Shown: positions 8,879 through 16,876 of the stretch, piece by piece
How the letters are laid out: the number at the start of each line of letters is the position of its first letter
Numbering within the stretch: position 1 is the first letter of the stretch
Assembly (NCBI GenBank): GCA_002314715.1
Contig: DCGY01000092.1
Coordinates: 5,458-34,815 of the forward strand
Source of the DNA: Lachnospiraceae bacterium UBA1766
GTDB lineage: Bacteria; Bacillota; Clostridia; Lachnospirales; Lachnospiraceae
Direction: 5' to 3'
DNA: 29,358 nucleotides
Notes under the pieces: model-generated
Databases searched by the model: none
What the model saw: only the letters and a program-made list of their open reading frames with translations
What the model was told of the DNA's origin: nothing
Position numbers and translations under genes: made by a program

Positions 8879-9586
8879 ATGGAGAACACGCTTTTGCTGA
8901 TTGCATATGCACAGGAAGGAGATAAAGCGGCCAAAGAGCTTTTGGTGGAGAAAAACCTTGGATTGGTACATCATATCGTAAATCGTTTTGTGGGAAGAGG
9001 ATATGAACGGGAGGATTTGTTCCAAATCGGGTGCATCGGTTTGCTAAAGGCGATTGATCGCTTTGATTTGTCCTTGGGAGTACAGTTTTCGACTTATGCG
9101 GTGCCCTTGATTATGGGCGAGGTGAAGCGTTTCCTTCGGGATGACGGTGCAGTGAAGATATCCCGCACCCTGAAGGAGAACAGCCTAAGGATTGCCAGAG
9201 TAAAGGAGGACTTTGAAAAACGTCTTGTCAGGGAGCCCACCTTGGAAGAACTGGAGCAAAATACCGGACTATCCAAGGAAGAGGTTTTAATGGCCCTGGA
9301 AAGTCATGTGGAGATAACCTCCATAGACAGCGAGGATTATGTGGAGAGAACGGGGGAAAACGGGTTTGAGGAGAAGGAAAAGGAGCAGGTGCTAAATCGG
9401 CTTCTGGTCCGTCAGTTGATGGATTCTTTGACAGGAGAGGAGCAGAGACTACTCGGCCTTCGCTATTTCCATGAAAAAACCCAAACAGAAACAGCCAAAA
9501 TATTGGGAATCGGTCAGGTTCAGGTCAGCCGGAAAGAAAAGAAAATTCTCCAAAAGTTGGGACACTGTTTTTTTATGGAAAAATAA
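8879..9586 (+). CDS. sigF: RNA polymerase sigma factor sigma-F
   Basis: The first forespore-specific sigma factor, 235 residues. Region 2 contains GYEREDLFQIGCIGLLKAIDRFD and FSTYAVPLIMGEVKRFLRDDG; the region 3 segment includes REPTLEELEQNTGLS; and the C-terminal region 4 helix-turn-helix is TQTETAKILGIGQVQVSRKEKKIL. Placement straight after spoIIAB separates it from sigma-G and sigma-B, which share the family. The SD is weak (AAGAGGA ending 11 bases upstream inside spoIIAB), so translational coupling is likely. A modest AT-rich hairpin follows the stop, so read-through into the GH25 and spoVA genes is possible. Confidence 0.96.
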   Translation: MENTLLLIAYAQEGDKAAKELLVEKNLGLVHHIVNRFVGRGYEREDLFQIGCIGLLKAIDRFDLSLGVQFSTYAVPLIMGEVKRFLRDDGAVKISRTLKENSLRIARVKEDFEKRLVREPTLEELEQNTGLSKEEVLMALESHVEITSIDSEDYVERTGENGFEEKEKEQVLNRLLVRQLMDSLTGEEQRLLGLRYFHEKTQTETAKILGIGQVQVSRKEKKILQKLGHCFFMEK

Positions 9587-9604
9587 GAGAAAGGCTTTTC
9601 TTTT
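9585..9604 (+). terminator. Weak hairpin with T-run after sigF
   Basis: AAGAGAAA (9585-9592) pairs with TTTCTTTT (9597-9604) with one G-U pair and a four-base loop. The stem is almost all A-T and overlaps the sigF stop. It would be at best a partial terminator. Confidence 0.3.
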
Positions 9605-9659
9605 CCGCGTTTTTCGGTTAAGATAGATGATAGAGTATTTATAAGGGGAAATGTGTTAC

Positions 9660-10763
9660 ATGAGTGAAAATACAAAAGAAACAAAGAAGAAATCCAATAC
9701 CGGAGTTTATATTCTGGTGCTTATCATCGGATTGATTATAATGTCTTTGCTGATTTACTTGATTTTGGTGATCAAGAATGCGAAAAGTGGAACGGAACCG
9801 GTGCAAACCGGTGTGGTTTCGAATGACAATAAAAAGATATATACCCAAAGCCAGTTGAATGATTCCGTAAATGCCGCAGTGCAAGCAGCCTTGGCAGAAG
9901 CAGAACCCAAGGCTGCCCAGGAGGGCCGCCGTGTGATACTGGATAATTTGAAATTAGGTCTTTCTTTGGGAAATAAGGTTTTGGATACCATTCGTCCTTT
10001 TTATCCCAATGAATTGGTGCTTGTGAGCAACGGAGCATATCATTTTATCCCAATTCGTGATGATCTGAAGAAGAATTCTTTGGACAAGGAAAACCTGGTT
10101 CGGTTGGAAAGCGGAGAACTGCAGTATTTTGAGGGACAGGAAAAGATCTCGCACAAGGGCATCGATGTATCCAAATTCCAGGGAAAAATTGACTGGGAAA
10201 AGGTAGCTGCAGACGGCGTGGAATTTGCATTTGTGCGTGTGGGCTACAGAGGTTACGGTTCCACCGGTAAACTGGTGGAGGACGATACCGCAGAGACCAA
10301 CATCAACGGTGCAATTGCAGCCGGTATAAAGACCGGTGTTTACTTCTATACCCAGGCGATTTCCAAGGAGGAGATGCAGGAAGAAATTGATATCCTCCTG
10401 AATCGTATTCAGGGAAAAGACATCCGGCTTCCCGTAGTAATCGATGTGGAGAAGGTTAGCCCTGCGGACGGCCGCATGAATTCCTTGAATGCGGAGGATC
10501 GTACCGAGCTGGTAAAATATTTCTGTGAAAAAATTGCGCAGGCAGGTTATAAGCCTATGATTTACCATAATATGGAGATGGGTGTATTAATGCTTAACCT
10601 GGAAGAACTGGAGCAATACGATAAATGGTTTGCATACTACAACGGAGATATTTATTATCCTTATGCCCACAAGGTTTGGCAGTATTCCCCTGAGGGCCGC
10701 GTGGATGGCATTGACGGGGACGTGGATATGAATATCAGTTTTAGTGCATTTTGGGAAGAATAA
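9660..10763 (+). CDS. Membrane-anchored GH25 lysozyme
   Basis: A peptidoglycan muramidase of glycoside hydrolase family 25. From the preferred ATG at 9660 it has 367 residues: a short cytoplasmic Lys-rich stretch, one TM segment at about residues 12-35, a roughly 125-residue spacer with Ala-rich helix, then the GH25 barrel from about residue 165. Expected catalytic acids are D169 in GIDVSKFQG and D262 and E264 in VVIDVEKV; the C-terminus WQYSPEGRVDGIDGDVDMNI is typical of the family. The TM lacks a signal-peptidase site, so it is probably anchored outside the membrane. ATG 9651 is also possible but sits two bases from AAGGGG. It lies between sigF and spoVAA, suggesting forespore or engulfment wall remodelling (inference). 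Confidence 0.93.
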   Translation: MSENTKETKKKSNTGVYILVLIIGLIIMSLLIYLILVIKNAKSGTEPVQTGVVSNDNKKIYTQSQLNDSVNAAVQAALAEAEPKAAQEGRRVILDNLKLGLSLGNKVLDTIRPFYPNELVLVSNGAYHFIPIRDDLKKNSLDKENLVRLESGELQYFEGQEKISHKGIDVSKFQGKIDWEKVAADGVEFAFVRVGYRGYGSTGKLVEDDTAETNINGAIAAGIKTGVYFYTQAISKEEMQEEIDILLNRIQGKDIRLPVVIDVEKVSPADGRMNSLNAEDRTELVKYFCEKIAQAGYKPMIYHNMEMGVLMLNLEELEQYDKWFAYYNGDIYYPYAHKVWQYSPEGRVDGIDGDVDMNISFSAFWEE

Positions 10764-10785
10764 TTTTTGAAGAAATCCATACACT

Positions 10786-10805
10786 ACTCCTGAAAGAAAA
10801 GGAGT
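10786..10805 (+). promoter_or_regulatory. Hairpin masking the spoVAA ribosome site
   Basis: ACTCCT at 10786-10791 is an exact complement of AGGAGT at 10800-10805, with an A/G-rich eight-base loop. The right arm is the spoVAA Shine-Dalgarno, so folding would hide it. A loose sigma-G-like pair (GAATA at 10758-10762 and CATAC at 10778-10782) lies just upstream, with a spacer two bases short of the usual range. Confidence 0.45.
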
Positions 10806-10811
10806 GCTGAC

Positions 10812-11438
10812 ATGGAAAACAAAATTTGCTATCTGGATTTTGAAAAGATGGTTGAAGTGAAGAATGAGGATGTGTTTTTAAAGGACCTTGGAAGCGTGTA
10901 CTGCGCGGACAAGGTCCTTTTTGCAAAGTTATGTGCAATGAAGGTATATCACTTCCCGGAAGGGCGGGAGGACCGGGTAATGCTTGAGGTAATGGATTTG
11001 CTTCCGTTGATAGAAGAAACCGCTCCCGGAGTGCAGGTGGAATGCTTGGGAGAAATAAAGGTCTTGCTGGAACGAAAGACAAAGCCTGTAGAAAAAGCCT
11101 GGGTCAGCATGCTCAAAATTATTTTTATCAGTTGTATCAGTTTTTTCGGAACGGCTTTCACCATTATCGGCTTTCATGTGGATATAAATATTCGCGGTAT
11201 TTTTGATACCGTGTACCTGGCGATTATGGGCAATGCGCCGGGAAAGGTGAATCCATTGGAAATCGGATATTCGGTGGGATTGGCACTGGGTATCATTCTG
11301 TTTTTTAATCATGTGGGACCGAAGCGAATTACCAAAGATCCCACCCCCATCGAGGTTTCCATGGTAACGTACAGCCGGGATTTGGAGGATACCTTACTGG
11401 ATAATGCAACACAAATCAAAAAGGAGAAAAAATCATGA
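10812..11438 (+). CDS. spoVAA: Stage V sporulation protein AA
   Basis: Part of the SpoVA set that moves Ca-dipicolinate through the inner spore membrane. It has 208 residues: an N-terminal soluble domain of about 95 residues, two TM segments (about 98-120 and 152-172), and a short tail. IGFHVDINIRGIF between the TMs and FFNHVGPKRITKDPTPIEV near the end are recognisable SpoVAA signatures. SD AGGAG at 10800-10804 is seven bases upstream. The stop overlaps the spoVAB ATG by four bases. Order downstream of sigF matches B. subtilis apart from the inserted GH25 gene. Confidence 0.9.
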   Translation: MENKICYLDFEKMVEVKNEDVFLKDLGSVYCADKVLFAKLCAMKVYHFPEGREDRVMLEVMDLLPLIEETAPGVQVECLGEIKVLLERKTKPVEKAWVSMLKIIFISCISFFGTAFTIIGFHVDINIRGIFDTVYLAIMGNAPGKVNPLEIGYSVGLALGIILFFNHVGPKRITKDPTPIEVSMVTYSRDLEDTLLDNATQIKKEKKS

Positions 11439-11881
11439 GCGGAATGGTTTATGCATTGCTTTTTTCTTCGTTCTGTTTCGGGGTGCTGGCGGCAGCCGGT
11501 GTGTTTACCGTATTTTCCACCGTTACGATTTTGCCCCGAATGATTTCCAAAACCAAGACTCGAAAGAGCCTTCTTCGATATGAAGATTGTGTGGTGGTGG
11601 GTACAATCTTCGGCTCCCTAATCAGCCAGTATCCCAATTGGTTACCTATTCATGAGGGGATTCGCAGACTGCATTTGGGTGTTGTATTACAGGTTTGCTT
11701 TGGGCTGTTTGCCGGAATGTTTATCGGGTGTCTTGCACTTGCCATAGCGGAAATGCTGGACAGTATCCCTATTTTTACACGCAGAGTAAGCTTTCAAAAA
11801 GGAGTTGGAGTCGCGGTATTATGCATGGCGTTTGGAAAACTGTTTGGCTCTTTGTTTTTCTTTTATGCCGGAATTAAGTAA
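11435..11881 (+). CDS. spoVAB: Stage V sporulation protein AB
   Basis: An integral membrane protein of 148 residues with about four TM helices (near 5-27, 48-65, 82-110 and 125-147). GVFTVFSTVTILPRM and RYEDCVVVGTIFGS follow the SpoVAB pattern. It overlaps spoVAA by ATGA and is 20 bases ahead of spoVAC, so the three form one unit. Its exact role in the DPA channel is not known even in model species. Identification rests on synteny plus sequence feel. Confidence 0.9.
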   Translation: MSGMVYALLFSSFCFGVLAAAGVFTVFSTVTILPRMISKTKTRKSLLRYEDCVVVGTIFGSLISQYPNWLPIHEGIRRLHLGVVLQVCFGLFAGMFIGCLALAIAEMLDSIPIFTRRVSFQKGVGVAVLCMAFGKLFGSLFFFYAGIK

Positions 11882-11901
11882 GGAATGGAGAGGAGAAAAA
11901 G

Positions 11902-12372
11902 ATGGAAAAAGAAAATCAGGCAACGATATTACAATATCAGAAAGATGTGAAAACAATCACACCTACCCATAATACGTTTGTGCAAATGCTGAAAGCTTTT
12001 TTGATGGGAGGGTTAATATGTACAATCGGTCAAATCTTGTTGGAAGTCGGTAAGTATTATGGACTGAATGAAGAAAATGCATCTACTTTTTGCTCTTTGA
12101 CGTTAATTCTTTTGGCTGTTTTGCTTACCGGTTTCAATATTTTTCCCACCTTAGCCAAGTGGGGCGGTGCCGGAATCCTGGTGCCCATTTGTGGGTTTGC
12201 CAATTCGGTATGTGCGCCTGCCATTGAGTTTAAGAAAGAAGGTCAGGTCTTCGGAATCGGCTGCAAAATTTTTAGTATCGCAGGGCCGGTCATTCTTTAC
12301 GGAATTCTGACCAGCTGGCTTTTGGGACTGATCTACTGGATTGCCTCCTGCTTTGGAATTATCCTGTTTTAG
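11902..12372 (+). CDS. spoVAC: Stage V sporulation protein AC
   Basis: A 156-residue integral membrane protein. SpoVAC of Bacillus behaves as a mechanosensitive channel that releases Ca-DPA in germination. The N-terminus is polar (about 30 residues), followed by TM helices near 33-52, 65-88, 95-115 and 125-150. FLMGGLICTIGQ, GFNIFPTLAKWGGAGILVPI and GFANSVCAPAIEFKKEG are strong family signatures, including the paired Asn-Ser and Glu-Phe-Lys. SD GAGAGGAG precedes the ATG. In most spore formers spoVAD follows at once; here a terminator follows and spoVAD lies 11.1 kb downstream. Confidence 0.96.
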   Translation: MEKENQATILQYQKDVKTITPTHNTFVQMLKAFLMGGLICTIGQILLEVGKYYGLNEENASTFCSLTLILLAVLLTGFNIFPTLAKWGGAGILVPICGFANSVCAPAIEFKKEGQVFGIGCKIFSIAGPVILYGILTSWLLGLIYWIASCFGIILF

Positions 12373-12386
12373 ATTCAAATTAATGT

Positions 12387-12427
12387 TAAAGCGGACGCGG
12401 CGAAATAGATGGCGAATGTCCGCTTTA
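12387..12427 (+). repeat. 10-bp inverted repeat after spoVAC
   Basis: TAAAGCGGAC (12387-12396) pairs perfectly with GTCCGCTTTA (12418-12427). The 21-base loop contains GGCGAA twice, 12 bases apart. No T-run follows. It may be a 3'-end stabilising hairpin in front of the true terminator. Confidence 0.6.
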
Positions 12428-12448
12428 CTGAGAAGAGATTAAATTCGG

Positions 12449-12478
12449 AATCGGCAAGAAAAACTTGCCGATTTTTTT
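12449..12478 (+). terminator. Strong intrinsic terminator of the spoVAA-AC unit
   Basis: AATCGGCAAG (12449-12458) pairs perfectly with CTTGCCGATT (12464-12473), with a five-A loop, and the T-run continues to 12478. It isolates spoVAC from everything downstream. Confidence 0.96.
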
Positions 12479-12498
12479 GTGCTCGATTGAAAAAATAC

Positions 12499-12526
12499 TT
12501 GCAAACAATCGGAATTCGTGTATAAT
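12499..12526 (+). promoter_or_regulatory. Sigma-A promoter of the marR-ABC unit
   Basis: -35 TTGCAA at 12499-12504, a 16-base spacer and consensus -10 TATAAT at 12521-12526. Transcription should start near 12533, inside the operator. Confidence 0.85.
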
Positions 12527-12575
12527 GTTAGTTAGCTAACAAAAAGGTTAGAAAACTAACTAGATAACTAACATT
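12524..12575 (+). promoter_or_regulatory. MarR-type operator cluster
   Basis: An 11-bp inverted repeat pairs AATGTTAGTTA (12524-12534) with TAACTAACATT (12565-12575). Inside it the unit GTTAG occurs at 12527, 12531 and 12547, and its complement CTAAC at 12536, 12556 and 12568. GTTAGCTAAC (12531-12540) is itself a perfect palindrome. The array overlaps the -10 and the likely start site, as expected for autorepression by the MarR protein encoded next. Confidence 0.8.
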
Positions 12576-12582
12576 TTGAAAT

Positions 12583-12609
12583 GGCTCTCTTTGGTTGGCG
12601 AAGAGAGCC
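12583..12609 (+). promoter_or_regulatory. Leader hairpin upstream of marR
   Basis: GGCTCTCTT (12583-12591) pairs perfectly with AAGAGAGCC (12601-12609), loop of nine. No T-run follows. It lies between the operator and the marR ribosome site, so it would be in the mRNA leader; function unknown. Confidence 0.55.
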
Positions 12610-12645
12610 GATTGATTATGGGAGAAAGGAGAGAAACGTTACTTC

Positions 12646-13101
12646 ATGAAGAAAAAGGAAGAACGTGAGTTGGGATTTGCCATTAAATCCGTCAATAATT
12701 TGATTCGCCGTAATTTGGATCAACGGTTTGCGGACGATTCCTTAGAGGAAGTAAGTGGTATGCAGGGTCCGGCGCTTGGGTATATTTGTTCTCATAGCAA
12801 GGAAAAAGACATTTTCCAAAAGGATATCGAAAAAGAGTTCAATGTGAGACGTTCCACGGCTACGGTTATGCTGCAGGCATTGGAACAAAAAAATCTGATT
12901 GTTCGTGTACCGGTGGACCATGACGGACGATTAAAAAAGATTGTTCCCACGGAAAAAGGTCTGGAATGTCATCGAATTGTTTGCGGAAAGATTGATGCTT
13001 TTCATAAGGAATTGGAGGCAGGAATTTCCAACGAGGAAAAGGAACAGTTCTTGGCTGTTTTGGATAAAATTAAAGAAAACCTGAAAAAGGGTATTCGATA
13101 G
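12646..13101 (+). CDS. MarR-family transcriptional regulator
   Basis: A 151-residue winged-helix repressor. The recognition region DIEKEFNVRRSTATVMLQAL (about residues 61-80) and the wing VPVDHDGRLKKIVPTEKG (about 89-106) are typical of MarR. It has a charged N-terminus and a C-terminal dimerisation helix. The SD AAAGGAG ends 14 bases before the ATG, somewhat long. It is followed after 23 bases by two ABC exporter genes, a common drug-efflux arrangement; it probably represses the whole unit through the operator at 12524-12575 and is released by a small hydrophobic ligand (inference). Confidence 0.93.
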   Translation: MKKKEERELGFAIKSVNNLIRRNLDQRFADDSLEEVSGMQGPALGYICSHSKEKDIFQKDIEKEFNVRRSTATVMLQALEQKNLIVRVPVDHDGRLKKIVPTEKGLECHRIVCGKIDAFHKELEAGISNEEKEQFLAVLDKIKENLKKGIR

Positions 13102-13124
13102 AAATAGGAGAAAGGAAAAATACG

Positions 13125-14876
13125 ATGTTAAAGACATTAGGAAAACAAATTAAAGAATTCAAAAAGGATTCTTTTTTGACTCCCTGCTTTATGATCTTAG
13201 AGGTTATTATGGAAACACTGATTCCGGTGCTGATGGGCTCTATTATCGATAACGGCGTAGAAAAGGGAGACATGAGACACATCATTTTGATGGGCCTTGG
13301 CATGATTGGCATTGCCCTGGTAAGCCTTTATGCGGGTATCATGGGAGGAAAATACGGAGCGAGAGCGTCAACCGGTTTCGCGAAGAATTTGAGAGAGGCG
13401 ATGTATAACAACATTCAGACCTTCTCCTTTGCCAATATTGATAAGTTCTCTACCGCAGGACTGGTAACCCGTTTGACTACAGATGTTACAAACCTGCAAA
13501 ATGCATACCAGATGATTTTACGTATGTGCATTCGTGCACCGTTTAGCTTGATTATCGCCATGACAGCAAGCTTTTTGATCAGTGCGAGAATTGCATCCAT
13601 TTATTTGATTGCCGTGATTATTCTTGGTGGAGCGCTTGCAATTATTGTTCGTCTCGCCATGAAGTATTTCAGCCAGTTGTTTGAAAAATATGATGCATTG
13701 AATGCCAGCACCCAGGAAAACATTTCTGCTTCCCGTGTAGTAAAGGCCTATGTTCGTGAGGATTATGAAATCAATAAGTTTAAGAATGCAAGCGGTGCGG
13801 TTTATAAGCTGGGTGTTCGTGCTGAGAAGATTGTCATCATGAATGGACCTTTAATGATGTTTACGGTTTACTGCTGTATCTTGCTCATAAGCTGGGTGGG
13901 TGCCCATATGATTGTTTCCGACACACTTACCACCGGTAATTTAACAGCACTTTTGGCTTATTGTATGAATATTTTGATGAGCCTGATGATGCTTTCCATG
14001 GTATTTGTAATGATTACCATGAGTATGGCCAGTGCAAAGCGTATTTGTGAGGTGTTGGAAGAGAAGGCAACCATCTGCAATCCGGAGAATCCGGTTATGG
14101 AAGTAAAGGATGGAAGCATCCGCTTTTCGCATGTAACCTTTCGCTATAATGAAAACAGTGAGAGCCCTGTCTTGGATGACATTAATCTGGATATCAAAGC
14201 AGGAGAAACCATTGGTATTATCGGTGGTACCGGTAGTTCCAAGACCAGCTTGGTAAACTTAATCAGCCGTCTGTACGATGCTTCCCAGGGCAGTGTCCTG
14301 GTTGGCGGCAGAGATGTAAAAGAATATGATTTGGAAACACTTCGTAATCAGGTATCCGTGGTTCTTCAGAAGAATGTATTGTTCTCCGGAACCGTTTTGG
14401 AGAATCTCCGCTGGGGTGATGAAAATGCCACAGAGGAGGAATGTAAGAGAGCTTGTGAGCTTGCCTGCGCAGATGAATTTATACAGAAGATGCCGGAAGG
14501 TTACAATACTTATATTGAGCAGGGTGGTGCCAATGTTTCCGGTGGTCAGAAGCAAAGATTATGTATTGCAAGAGCTCTGTTAAAGAAGCCTTGTGTATTG
14601 ATTTTGGATGACTCTACCAGTGCAGTGGATACGGCTACCGACGCCAAAATCCGACATGCATTTGCAAAGGAAATTCCCAATACCACCAAATTGATTATTG
14701 CACAGAGAATCTCCAGTATTCAGGGTGCGGATCGTATCATTGTCATGAATGAAGGAAAGATTGATGGTATCGGTACGCACGAGGAACTGTTGGCAGGAAA
14801 TGCAATTTATCGTGAAGTTTATGAAGCTCAGACAGACGGAGCACGTGACTTTGATGAAGGAAAGGAGGCAAACTAA
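13125..14876 (+). CDS. Heterodimeric ABC exporter, degenerate subunit
   Basis: A type IV ABC half-transporter of 583 residues: six-TM domain (about 15-310) then a nucleotide-binding domain (about 335-575). Walker A is GGTGSSKT with K373, the signature is VSGGQ (in NVSGGQKQRL), and the D-loop is SAVD. The Walker B Asp (D495) is followed by Asp496 instead of the catalytic Glu, and the H-loop has Gln527 instead of His. These changes mark the degenerate half of a heterodimeric multidrug exporter such as TM287/288, BmrCD or LmrCD. The stop overlaps the next start (TAATG), so both subunits should be made together. Substrate unknown; control by the adjacent MarR protein suggests toxic compounds. Confidence 0.95.
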   Translation: MLKTLGKQIKEFKKDSFLTPCFMILEVIMETLIPVLMGSIIDNGVEKGDMRHIILMGLGMIGIALVSLYAGIMGGKYGARASTGFAKNLREAMYNNIQTFSFANIDKFSTAGLVTRLTTDVTNLQNAYQMILRMCIRAPFSLIIAMTASFLISARIASIYLIAVIILGGALAIIVRLAMKYFSQLFEKYDALNASTQENISASRVVKAYVREDYEINKFKNASGAVYKLGVRAEKIVIMNGPLMMFTVYCCILLISWVGAHMIVSDTLTTGNLTALLAYCMNILMSLMMLSMVFVMITMSMASAKRICEVLEEKATICNPENPVMEVKDGSIRFSHVTFRYNENSESPVLDDINLDIKAGETIGIIGGTGSSKTSLVNLISRLYDASQGSVLVGGRDVKEYDLETLRNQVSVVLQKNVLFSGTVLENLRWGDENATEEECKRACELACADEFIQKMPEGYNTYIEQGGANVSGGQKQRLCIARALLKKPCVLILDDSTSAVDTATDAKIRHAFAKEIPNTTKLIIAQRISSIQGADRIIVMNEGKIDGIGTHEELLAGNAIYREVYEAQTDGARDFDEGKEAN

Positions 14877-16807
14877 TGGCAGCACAGGATAGACCGGTAA
14901 AAGGACCGATGGGTGGAAGACCTCCCAGAGGAGTGCGTGGACCCAAGGTAGAGAATCCGAAGAAAGAGTTTCTGCGTATTATTCGTTACGTGGCAAAATA
15001 TTATGCGGTGCAAATGGTGCTTGTGGCAATTTGTATCGTAGTAAGTGTTCTGGCAAATGTACAGGGAACCATGTTTATTCAAACATTGATTGACCAGTAT
15101 ATTAAGCCTATGATTGGCTCCTCAAATCCGGATTTTAGTGGTTTGCTTCATGCAATGGCAAGAGTGGCAGTCTTTTATGCAATCGGTATTGCCTGCTCTT
15201 ATATTCAGAGCTTTACCTTATTGTTTGTAACCCAGGGAACCATGAGAAGACTTCGTGATGATATGTATTCTCACATGGAGAAGCTTCCCATTAAGTATTT
15301 TGATACCCATATTCACGGAGATATCATGTCTCTTTACACCAACGATATTGATACCCTGCGTCAGATGATCAGTCAGAGTATTCCTCAGATGTTAAACTCT
15401 GCAATCACCATCGTCAGCGTCTTGGTAAGTATGATTATCCTGAATATTCCGCTGACCGTATTAACCCTTGCTATGGTAGGCGTTATGATGATTTGCTCCG
15501 GTAAGATTGCTGCGAATTCCGGTAAATACTTTAAGGAACAGCAGGCGAATATCGGTAAGGTAAACGGTTATATCGAGGAAATGATGACCGGACAGAAGGT
15601 TGTTAAGGTGTTCTGTCATGAAGATAAGAGTATTGAAGAATTCAATAAATTAAACCAGGAACTGTTTGACAGTGCCTACAAGGCGAACAAATTTGCCAAT
15701 ATTATGATGCCTGTAAATGCACAGCTGGGTAATTTGTCTTATGTACTTTGTGCGTGTGTGGGCGGCGCTTTGGCCCTTGGCAATGTGGGCGGATTTACGG
15801 TAGGTGGATTGGCCAGCTTCCTGACCTTCAACAAGAGCTTCAACATGCCCATCAATCAGGTAAGCATGCAGTTAAACAGTATTGTTATGGCGCTTGCCGG
15901 AGGTAAGCGTGTATTCGATCTTTTGGATGAAAAGGCTGAGGTGGATGAAGGCTATGTAACCTTGGTTCGTGCCAAGAGAGAAGGCGATAAGATTGTAGAG
16001 TGCCAGGAGCGTACCGGTATGTGGGCATGGAAGCATGAGCATCAGGCAGACGGTACGGTGGATTACGTAGAGTTAAAGGGAGAGGTTGTATTTGACGACG
16101 TAGACTTTGGCTATACGGATGAAAAGATGGTTCTTCACAATGTGGATTTGTATGCACATCCCGGTGAGAAGATTGCTTTCGTCGGTTCTACTGGTGCCGG
16201 AAAGACCACCATTACAAACCTGATCAATCGTTTCTATGATATCCAGGATGGAAAGATTCGATATGACGGAATTAATATCAACAAAATCAAAAAAGCGGAT
16301 TTACGTCATTCCCTTGGCATTGTATTACAGGACACCCATTTGTTTACCGCTACCGTAATGGAGAATATTCGTTTCGGTAAGCTGGATGCTACCGATGAAG
16401 AAGTTATTGCGGCAGCAAAGCTTGCAAATGCGGATGGCTTTATTCGACAGCTTCCCGATGGCTATCAGACTGTATTAAGCGGAGACGGCGCAAATTTAAG
16501 CCAGGGACAAAGACAGCTTCTTTCCATTGCCCGCGCGGCTATTGCAGATCCTCCGGTATTGATTTTGGATGAGGCAACCAGTTCGATTGATACCCGCACC
16601 GAAAAGATTGTACAGGACGGTATGGATAAGCTGATGAAGGGTCGTACCACTTTTGTAATCGCCCATCGTCTCTCCACTGTCAAGAACAGCGATTGTATTA
16701 TGGTTCTGGAGCAGGGACGTATTATCGAAAGAGGTACCCACGAGCATTTGCTGGAAGAGAAAGGTAAGTATTACCAGTTGTATACCGGTAACAGTATCGC
16801 TCAATAA
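14876..16807 (+). CDS. Heterodimeric ABC exporter, catalytic subunit
   Basis: A 643-residue partner half-transporter. A Pro/Gly-rich basic N-terminus (about 30 residues) precedes the six-TM domain (about 40-345). The nucleotide-binding domain (about 400-640) has Walker A GSTGAGKT with K443, Walker B ILDEATSSID with D565 and catalytic E566, and H-loop His597. Its signature is LSQGQ instead of LSGGQ. A non-consensus signature in this subunit combined with degenerate Walker B/H-loop in the other gives exactly one inactive and one active ATP site. Between TMD and NBD there is an extra segment of some 30 residues rich in charged and Trp residues (about 366-395). Ends 17 bases before a strong hairpin. 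Confidence 0.95.
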   Translation: MAAQDRPVKGPMGGRPPRGVRGPKVENPKKEFLRIIRYVAKYYAVQMVLVAICIVVSVLANVQGTMFIQTLIDQYIKPMIGSSNPDFSGLLHAMARVAVFYAIGIACSYIQSFTLLFVTQGTMRRLRDDMYSHMEKLPIKYFDTHIHGDIMSLYTNDIDTLRQMISQSIPQMLNSAITIVSVLVSMIILNIPLTVLTLAMVGVMMICSGKIAANSGKYFKEQQANIGKVNGYIEEMMTGQKVVKVFCHEDKSIEEFNKLNQELFDSAYKANKFANIMMPVNAQLGNLSYVLCACVGGALALGNVGGFTVGGLASFLTFNKSFNMPINQVSMQLNSIVMALAGGKRVFDLLDEKAEVDEGYVTLVRAKREGDKIVECQERTGMWAWKHEHQADGTVDYVELKGEVVFDDVDFGYTDEKMVLHNVDLYAHPGEKIAFVGSTGAGKTTITNLINRFYDIQDGKIRYDGININKIKKADLRHSLGIVLQDTHLFTATVMENIRFGKLDATDEEVIAAAKLANADGFIRQLPDGYQTVLSGDGANLSQGQRQLLSIARAAIADPPVLILDEATSSIDTRTEKIVQDGMDKLMKGRTTFVIAHRLSTVKNSDCIMVLEQGRIIERGTHEHLLEEKGKYYQLYTGNSIAQ

Positions 16808-16824
16808 ACAGAGGACATACATTT

Positions 16825-16876
16825 TCCCTCAAGGGCATATATTTGCTATGCAGATATGCCTTTGGGGGATTTTTTT
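16825..16876 (+). terminator. Terminator that overlaps the ATPase ribosome site
   Basis: A 16-pair stem (16825-16840 with 16854-16869, two G-U pairs) with a 13-base loop is followed by seven T (16870-16876). It should end the ABC exporter transcript. The right arm includes GGGGGA at 16864-16869, the only plausible Shine-Dalgarno of the ATPase gene, whose ATG begins at the next base after the T-run. Read-through RNA would therefore have its ribosome site locked in the stem. Confidence 0.92.

Noticed and set aside
12387..12427. Second intrinsic terminator after spoVAC
   Set aside because: The stem is perfect but a 21-base loop and absence of a T-run make termination unlikely; kept as an inverted repeat.
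16856..16876. ATG 16856 as ATPase start
   Set aside because: It lies within the terminator stem and has no SD; the seven extra residues are translated stem and T-run.
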